Source of the DNA: an uncultured Pelagibacteraceae bacterium
GTDB lineage: Bacteria > Pseudomonadota > Alphaproteobacteria > Pelagibacterales > Pelagibacteraceae
Reading direction: 5' to 3'
NCBI GenBank assembly: GCA_902586125.1
Contig: CACIGI010000003.1
Coordinates: forward strand, 21,407 to 85,406
Length of the DNA: 64,000 bases
Part shown: piece after piece, positions 56,259 through 64,000 of the stretch
How positions within the stretch are numbered: position 1 is the first letter of the stretch
Layout of the letters: the number at the start of each line of letters is the position of its first letter
Made by a program: the position numbers and the translations under genes
Notes under the pieces: model-generated
The model's database searches: none
What the model saw: only the letters and a program-made list of their open reading frames with translations
Told to the model about the DNA's origin: nothing

Positions 56259-56970
56259 AGTAATAGGATTATCAAAAACTTATAATACAAAAGAAGCAGT
56301 AAAAGACGTTTCTTTTAAAGTAAATCAAAATGAAATTATTGGTATACTTGGTCCTAATGGTTGTGGAAAAACTACTACAATCGGAATGATTTTAGGTTTA
56401 TTAAAACCATCAAAAGGAAAAGTTTTAATAAATGGTGTCGAAATTGAAAACCAACGTGTAGATTTATTAAATCAATTAAATTTTATATCACCGTATATAG
56501 AGTTGCCTAAAAAATTGACAGTTAGACAAAATTTAGAAGTTTATGGGAGGCTTTATGATGTGAACAAACATAAGGCAAAAATTGAATATCTGTGTGAAAA
56601 ATTAAGACTCTACGAATTCATAGATAAATTAACCGGAGAGTTGTCATCTGGTCAAAAAAATAGGGTTAGTCTTGCAAAGTCAATAATTAATAATCCAAAA
56701 GTTTTACTTCTTGATGAACCTACTGCATCACTTGATCCTGAAACAGGTGATTTTGTCAGAAGTTTTTTAGAGGAATATCAACAGGAAAATAAAACATCAA
56801 TTCTATTAGCATCACATAATATGGCAGAGGTAGAGAGACTATGTTCTTCAGTTTTAATGATGAATAAAGGATCGATTATTGATGAGGGTAGACCGGAGGA
56901 ATTAATTAAAAAACATGGAAGAAAAAATATGGAAGAAGTTTTTTTAAAACTTACAAGGGAAAAAGTATGA
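56242..56970 (+). CDS. ABC-2-type exporter ATP-binding subunit
   Basis: This is the nucleotide-binding protein of an ABC exporter. It has Walker A GPNGCGKTTT, Q-loop NFISPYIELPKKLTVRQNLEVYGRLY, signature LSSGQKNRVSLAKSIIN, Walker B KVLLLDEPTASLDPE and H-loop LLASHNMAEVE. At 242 aa it is a single NBD. It is translationally coupled to its permease (4-nt overlap) and overlaps the Sua5 gene. It resembles the NodI/DrrA/CcmA-like subfamily; the substrate cannot be told from sequence. Confidence 0.92.
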   Translation: MKKPLEVIGLSKTYNTKEAVKDVSFKVNQNEIIGILGPNGCGKTTTIGMILGLLKPSKGKVLINGVEIENQRVDLLNQLNFISPYIELPKKLTVRQNLEVYGRLYDVNKHKAKIEYLCEKLRLYEFIDKLTGELSSGQKNRVSLAKSIINNPKVLLLDEPTASLDPETGDFVRSFLEEYQQENKTSILLASHNMAEVERLCSSVLMMNKGSIIDEGRPEELIKKHGRKNMEEVFLKLTREKV

Positions 56971-57758
56971 ATTTCAATAAAATGTATGGTCTTTTCCTTA
57001 GACATTTTTATTTAATTAAAAGTTCTTTACCAAGAATTTTGGATTTAATTTATTGGCCGACAATTCAAATAATTTTATGGGGTTTTATCTCAAAGTTCTT
57101 TTCAATACATAGTGACTACTATAGCAATACTTTGGGAGTAATTTTAACGTGTGCAATACTTTATGATATTCTTTTTAGATCGAGCATTAGTTTTAACATG
57201 CTTTTTTTAGAGGAAATCTGGAGTAGAAATTTCACAAATTTGTTTATAGCTCCCCTTAAGCTTAAAGAAATTATTGTTTCATTAATTTTTACAGCTTTGA
57301 TAAGGACTTTAATAGGATTGGTCCCTGCGATAATGCTAACCTCTCCTCTATTTGGTGTATCAATTTTAAAATTGGGATTACCACTTTTATTCCTATTTCT
57401 AAGTTTATATCTTTTTGGTATAACACTTGGGTTGTTTGTAAGTTCAGGACTAATTAGATTTGGTCCATCATTTGAAAATATTGCGTGGTCGTCCTTATTT
57501 TTGCTAGCTCCTTTGGGATGCATATATTATCCAATAGAAATTCTACCAGAATTATTTCAATATATAGCAAAAGGTTTACCCCTTGTTTATATTTTCGATG
57601 AGACCAGAAACATACTTTTAAATGGGTCGATTGATTATACAAATTTGAAACAAGCATATTTATTAAACATGATCTATTTAATCATTGGAATAGTTCTATT
57701 TTATTTATCTTTTTTGAGAGCTCGAATTAAAGGAACATTAATTAACATGGGTGAATAA
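56967..57758 (+). CDS. ABC-2-type exporter permease subunit
   Basis: This is a 263-aa membrane protein with about six helices, partner of the ATPase encoded just upstream. It has an ABC-2 pattern: LDLIYWPTIQIILWGFISKFFS near the N-terminus, FLEEIWSRNFTNLFIAPLKLKEI, and LFLLAPLGCIYYPIEILPELFQYIAKGLPLVYIFDETRNILL (the ABC-2 signature segment). It is NodJ-like in layout. It ends 1 nt before the convergent tRNA-Arg gene. Substrate unknown. Confidence 0.88.
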   Translation: MNFNKMYGLFLRHFYLIKSSLPRILDLIYWPTIQIILWGFISKFFSIHSDYYSNTLGVILTCAILYDILFRSSISFNMLFLEEIWSRNFTNLFIAPLKLKEIIVSLIFTALIRTLIGLVPAIMLTSPLFGVSILKLGLPLLFLFLSLYLFGITLGLFVSSGLIRFGPSFENIAWSSLFLLAPLGCIYYPIEILPELFQYIAKGLPLVYIFDETRNILLNGSIDYTNLKQAYLLNMIYLIIGIVLFYLSFLRARIKGTLINMGE

Positions 57759-57759
57759 T

Positions 57760-57836
57760 TGGTGCGCCTGCTAGGAGTCGAACCCAGAACCTCCTGATCC
57801 GAAGTCAGGCGCTCTATCCAGTTGAGCTACAAGCGC
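57760..57836 (-). tRNA. tRNA-Arg (anticodon TCG)
   Basis: The minus-strand sequence folds as a full cloverleaf. The acceptor strand is GCGCTTG, the D-arm GCTCAACTGGATAGAGC, and the anticodon arm CCTGA-CTTCGGA-TCAGG with anticodon TCG (reads CGA and probably related CGN codons). The T-arm contains GGTTCGACTCC, and the 3' end is CAGGCGC-ACCA with the CCA encoded. The length is 77 nt. The gene is wedged between the ABC permease and rluD, facing both on the other strand. Confidence 0.95.
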
Positions 57837-57859
57837 ATATAATAGTAATATATCATTTT

Positions 57860-58840
57860 ATGAAAAAAAAAATAAATTTGATTGTAAAAGAAAGTAATAA
57901 AAATATGCGTATAGATGTTTTTATTAATAGTAAGGAAAATGAGATAAGTAGAACTAGAATAAAAAACTTAATTTTAAGTAAGAAGCTTAAGATTAATAAT
58001 AAAGTTATTTCAGATCCTGCCAAAAAGGTTTTAAAAGACGATGCTATAGAGTTAATAATTCCAGAGCCTAAAAAAGCTTCTCTGAAACCATTTAAATTTA
58101 AATTAGATATTGTTCATGAGGACAAAGATATAATAGTGCTAAACAAACCAGCAGGTATCGTAATGCATCCCGGTGCTGGGAATTTTGACAATACAATTGT
58201 AAATGCATTAATAGATTACGATAAAGACTCTCTTTCGAGTATTGGTGATGAACTTAGACCAGGAATAGTGCACAGGATAGACAAAAATACATCAGGTTTA
58301 GTTGTCATAGCAAAAAATAATCTATCGCATGAAAACTTATCTAATCAGTTTAATAAACACTCTATAAGAAGAGTTTATCAATTATTAATATGGGGAAAGA
58401 TTAGACCTTCTAAGGGAAAAATTGAAACTTTAATAACACGAAGTTCAAAGAATAGACAAATGATGGAAGTTAGTCGGACTAAAGGAAAAAAAGCAATTAC
58501 CAATTATAGAACTATTGAAATTTTTGAAAATAAACACACACCAACTTTAAGTTTAGTAGAATGCAAACTTGAAACGGGCAGAACCCATCAAATTAGAGTT
58601 CACATGAATTTTTTAGGAAATAGTATTGTTGGTGATGATAAATATAAAAAAAAGTTTAAGAAAATTAAAAATATTAATCCATTGATAGAGCAAAATTTAA
58701 ATAATATTAATAGACAATTTCTTCATGCTAAGACCCTAGGCTTCATTCACCCCACAAAAAGCAAAGAAATGGTTTTCAACTCAAATTTACCTTTAGAACT
58801 TGAGAATATTTTAAAAATACTAAGAAATACTAATAAATAA
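57860..58840 (+). CDS. rluD: Ribosomal large subunit pseudouridine synthase (RluD-type)
   Basis: This isomerises uridines in 23S rRNA helix 69. The N-terminal S4 RNA-binding domain is RIDVFINSKENEISRTRIKNLILSKKLKINNKVI. The catalytic domain has IVLNKPAGIVMHPGAG and the active-site motif GIVHRIDKNTSGLVVIAKN with its essential Asp. Also present are ECKLETGRTHQIRVHMNFLGNSIVGDDKY and the late RQFLHAKTLGFIHP. At 326 aa it is full length. It lies 40 nt upstream of rpoH on the same strand, a neighbour pair found in many alphaproteobacteria. Confidence 0.93.
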   Translation: MKKKINLIVKESNKNMRIDVFINSKENEISRTRIKNLILSKKLKINNKVISDPAKKVLKDDAIELIIPEPKKASLKPFKFKLDIVHEDKDIIVLNKPAGIVMHPGAGNFDNTIVNALIDYDKDSLSSIGDELRPGIVHRIDKNTSGLVVIAKNNLSHENLSNQFNKHSIRRVYQLLIWGKIRPSKGKIETLITRSSKNRQMMEVSRTKGKKAITNYRTIEIFENKHTPTLSLVECKLETGRTHQIRVHMNFLGNSIVGDDKYKKKFKKIKNINPLIEQNLNNINRQFLHAKTLGFIHPTKSKEMVFNSNLPLELENILKILRNTNK

Positions 58841-58844
58841 ATCA

Positions 58845-58872
58845 TTGAAAAATATAAATAATTAATTAGATA
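58845..58872 (+). promoter_or_regulatory. Possible rpoH promoter
   Basis: TTGAAA and TAGATA are separated by 16 nt in the 40-nt gap between rluD and rpoH. The -10 would lie only about 8 nt ahead of the ATG at 58881, so the leader would be very short. If unused, rpoH must be read through from rluD. No long structured leader like the E. coli RNA thermometer fits in this gap. Confidence 0.35.
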
Positions 58873-58880
58873 AATTCATT

Positions 58881-61875
<2,995 letters not shown>

Positions 61876-61876
61876 T

Positions 61877-63202
61877 TTATTTAAATTCTTTTGAAATCAT
61901 TTTTATACATTTTTTAAGCAAAATTTTATTTTCACTCTCACCCATTATTCTTACCTTTGGTTCAGTGCCTGATTTTCTTACAAGAATTCGACCTTGATTT
62001 TTAATTAATTTTTTTGCAATTTTAATGGATCTTTTAACAGAGTAATTTTTAAGTATTTTATCATCTTTTATTTTTATATTTTCTAAAATTTGTGGAATCT
62101 TTTTAAAAACATTAAAAAAATCACTGGCTTTAGTTTTTCTATTCATTGATTTGATAATCTCTAAAGCGACAAGTACACCATCGCCAGTTGTTGCAAATTT
62201 TCCTAAAATAATATGACCCGATTGCTCTCCTCCTAAATTGAACTTTTTCTTTTGCATCAATTCCTTAACATATCTGTCCCCAACATCAGCTCTTAAAAAT
62301 TTAATACCTTTATCTTTTAAAAATTTTTCTAAACCATAGTTTGACATTAAGGTCCCAACAACGCCTCCTTTGAGAATTTTTCTCTTTTTCCATTGTAAAG
62401 CTAATGCTGCGATAATTTGATCACCATCAATTATAGATCCTTTTTCATCACACATTATTATTCTGTCAGCATCTCCATCTAAAGATATACCCAAATCTGC
62501 TTTGAATTTTTTAACATTTCTTTGTAGTTTTTCTGGGAAAGTTGAACCACAATTTTTATTAATATTAAACCCATTTGGTTTGTTGCCTATAACTTTTAAT
62601 TTTGCTCCAAGTGATCTGATTAATTTTGGTGCAGATTTATATCCAGCTCCATTTGCGCAATCTAGAACTACTTTAAAATTATTTAATTTAAAGTTTCTTG
62701 ATAACTTTTTTTTACAAATTTTAATATATTCATCAGTTCCAGTCTCTAGCCTTTGAACCCTTCCTAATTTTTTTGGATTTGATAAGTGTTTTTGAACTTT
62801 GCTATCTATTAAATCTTCAATTTTTTTTTGAATTTTATCAGATAGTTTTAATCCATCAGGACCAAATAACTTTAAACCATTATCATAAAATAAATTGTGT
62901 GAAGCAGTGATCATAATACCAAGATTTGCGTTCATTGATTTTGTCAACATTGCAAGGCCATTAGTCGGCAATGGACCCAGTGTATAAACGTGCATTCCTG
63001 CAGAAGCTAAACCAGAAACTAGCGCAGGTTCTAATGCGTATCCTGAAAGTCTAGTATCTTTAGCAATAATTGCTGTTTGTTTTCTTTTTTTTAAATTTGT
63101 GAAATACTTTCCTGCTGCTAGTCCAAACTTAAAGAACATATCTCCATTAATGTTACCACTATTTACCTGCCCTCTAATTCCATCAGTGCCAAAATACTTC
63201 AT
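61877..63202 (-). CDS. glmM: Phosphoglucosamine mutase
   Basis: This converts glucosamine-6-phosphate to glucosamine-1-phosphate for UDP-GlcNAc and hence peptidoglycan synthesis. It shows YFGTDGIRGQVNSG at the N-terminus and the catalytic phosphoserine loop GIMITASHNLFYDNGLKLFGPDG. The Mg2+ loop is GISLDGDADRIIMCDEKG, the sugar loop GGEQSGHIILG, and the C-terminal phosphate-binding loop RILVRKSGTEPKVRIMGE. At 441 aa it is full length. Its ATG shares a base with the folP stop. Confidence 0.96.
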   Translation of the reverse strand: MKYFGTDGIRGQVNSGNINGDMFFKFGLAAGKYFTNLKKRKQTAIIAKDTRLSGYALEPALVSGLASAGMHVYTLGPLPTNGLAMLTKSMNANLGIMITASHNLFYDNGLKLFGPDGLKLSDKIQKKIEDLIDSKVQKHLSNPKKLGRVQRLETGTDEYIKICKKKLSRNFKLNNFKVVLDCANGAGYKSAPKLIRSLGAKLKVIGNKPNGFNINKNCGSTFPEKLQRNVKKFKADLGISLDGDADRIIMCDEKGSIIDGDQIIAALALQWKKRKILKGGVVGTLMSNYGLEKFLKDKGIKFLRADVGDRYVKELMQKKKFNLGGEQSGHIILGKFATTGDGVLVALEIIKSMNRKTKASDFFNVFKKIPQILENIKIKDDKILKNYSVKRSIKIAKKLIKNQGRILVRKSGTEPKVRIMGESENKILLKKCIKMISKEFK

Positions 63203-64000
63203 TATTTATTTATAAGTGCTTTGAAAACTTTTATAGCTTGATTAACTTCGTTGACATCATGAACTCTCAACATTTGCACACCCTGTAAAATTGCAAAAAT
63301 ACTGCTACTTATTGTTCCCCCAATTCTTAAACAGCTATCATTATTTCCAGATAAATCTTTTATAAATCTTTTTCTGGAAATACCAAGTAGTATAGGCAAA
63401 CCCAAAGAATGGTAAATTGATATATTTTTTATTATCGTCATATTATGTTTCAAATTTTTTCCAAAACCTATACCAGGGTCTAAGATTATATTATTATGAT
63501 AAATTCCATTCTGACGTAAATTATTTAATTTTTCTTCAAAAAAATCGTAAATATCTAATAATACATTTTTATATTTTGGATTTTTTTGCATTACGTCAGG
63601 ATTACCAAGTGAGTGTTGGAGTACGAAAGGTATATTGTACTTTTTTAAAATCTTCATTGAGTTTTTATCAAAATTAAGACCAGAAACATCATTAATTAAT
63701 TTTACTCCTAGTTTAATTCCCTTTTCCATGATTTCTGATTTTCTAGTATCTAGAGATATAAAATTTTTTTTATCAATTAATTTTAAAATATTTTTGAGTC
63801 TATTCCATTCTATTTTTGATTTAATAGCTTTAGATCCAGGTTTAGTGGACTCTGCTCCAATATCAACAAGGTTTGCGCCAGAATTTAAAAGAAAATTTAA
63901 TTGTTTTTTGGCTGATGCATAATTAAAAAATTTTCCACCATCTGAGAAACTGTCTGGAGTAATATTTAAAATACCCATTATTTGAGGAATAGTTTGAAAA
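63202..64000 (-). CDS. folP: Dihydropteroate synthase (5' end beyond window)
   Basis: This joins p-aminobenzoate with the pterin diphosphate in folate synthesis. It shows MGILNITPDSFSDGG, GANLVDIGAESTKPGS, LINDVSGLNFD, IILDPGIGFGKNLKHN and LPILLGISRKRFI, with the C-terminal RVHDVNEVNQAIKVFKAL. The ORF track starts at the Met of MGILN (63978). The frame stays open to the window edge, reading FQTIPQI before that Met, which matches the residues normally preceding it in DHPS. The true start is therefore probably outside the window. Confidence 0.95.
   Translation of the reverse strand, partial: FQTIPQIMGILNITPDSFSDGGKFFNYASAKKQLNFLLNSGANLVDIGAESTKPGSKAIKSKIEWNRLKNILKLIDKKNFISLDTRKSEIMEKGIKLGVKLINDVSGLNFDKNSMKILKKYNIPFVLQHSLGNPDVMQKNPKYKNVLLDIYDFFEEKLNNLRQNGIYHNNIILDPGIGFGKNLKHNMTIIKNISIYHSLGLPILLGISRKRFIKDLSGNNDSCLRIGGTISSSIFAILQGVQMLRVHDVNEVNQAIKVFKALINK

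Noticed and set aside
57161-57523. Minus-strand ORF of 120 aa inside the ABC permease gene
   Set aside because: It is antisense to a clear ABC-2 permease. The composition (many Asn, Ser and Lys without domain pattern) looks like a shadow frame.
58841-58880. RNA thermometer ahead of rpoH
   Set aside because: The 40-nt AT-only gap shows no extended pairing with the start region, unlike the E. coli rpoH leader.

Overview
This AT-rich window is densely packed, with many overlapping start and stop codons. It looks like a free-living SAR11-type alphaproteobacterium (Pelagibacterales). The evidence is the tiny intergenic gaps, a circularly permuted two-piece tmRNA of the alphaproteobacterial kind, an alphaproteobacterial-style RpoH, a Mrp without the CxxC motif, ThyX in place of ThyA, and lysine/asparagine-rich proteins. 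The assignment is inferred from gene content and style, not from a marker-gene tree.

Region 1 (1-18.5 kb, nearly all minus strand) is a type IV pilus locus. It runs pilT - fimT-like - pilV-like - pilW-like - pilX-like - a secreted unknown - a giant pilY1-like adhesin. The prepilin peptidase pilD lies on the plus strand. A GAF-SpoIIE phosphatase and a small membrane protein follow. Next is a 550-bp non-coding block with eight copies of a 10-mer, and then a PilM-PilN fusion, pilO, pilP, pilQ and the start of a pilB/gspE-type ATPase. No major pilin or PilC platform gene is visible here.

Region 2 (18.5-30.7 kb, minus strand) holds a small membrane protein, msrB, a histone-deacetylase-like amidohydrolase, a 2-hydroxyacid dehydrogenase, an EamA transporter and a DadA-like oxidase. 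The cell-shape genes mreB-mreC-mreD-mrdA-rodA and leuA follow.

Region 3 (30.7-40.4 kb) carries the branched-chain amino acid genes ilvB-ilvN-ilvC feeding leuA. It also carries miaA and a membrane-quality-control group hflK-hflC-DUF2065-degP. Plus-strand mrp and minus-strand thyX follow, then the permuted ssrA gene.

Region 4 (40.8-64 kb) is mostly housekeeping: a PQQ-type sugar dehydrogenase, an FkbM methyltransferase, ppdK, glyQ-glyS, an S49 peptidase, a polyprenyl synthase, pdxH, aroC, xseB-ispA-dxs, a Sua5-family gene with an ABC exporter pair, tRNA-Arg, rluD, rpoH, and folP-glmM-thiD-purA.

The most unusual part is the pilus locus. It combines (a) the repeat array in front of pilMNOPQ, (b) an integrase-arm/AP2-like module and acidic tail fused to PilM-PilN, and (c) a PilY1 whose VWA domain is split by a large beta-rich insert. 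A DNA-contacting pilus base or autoregulator is the boldest testable hypothesis.
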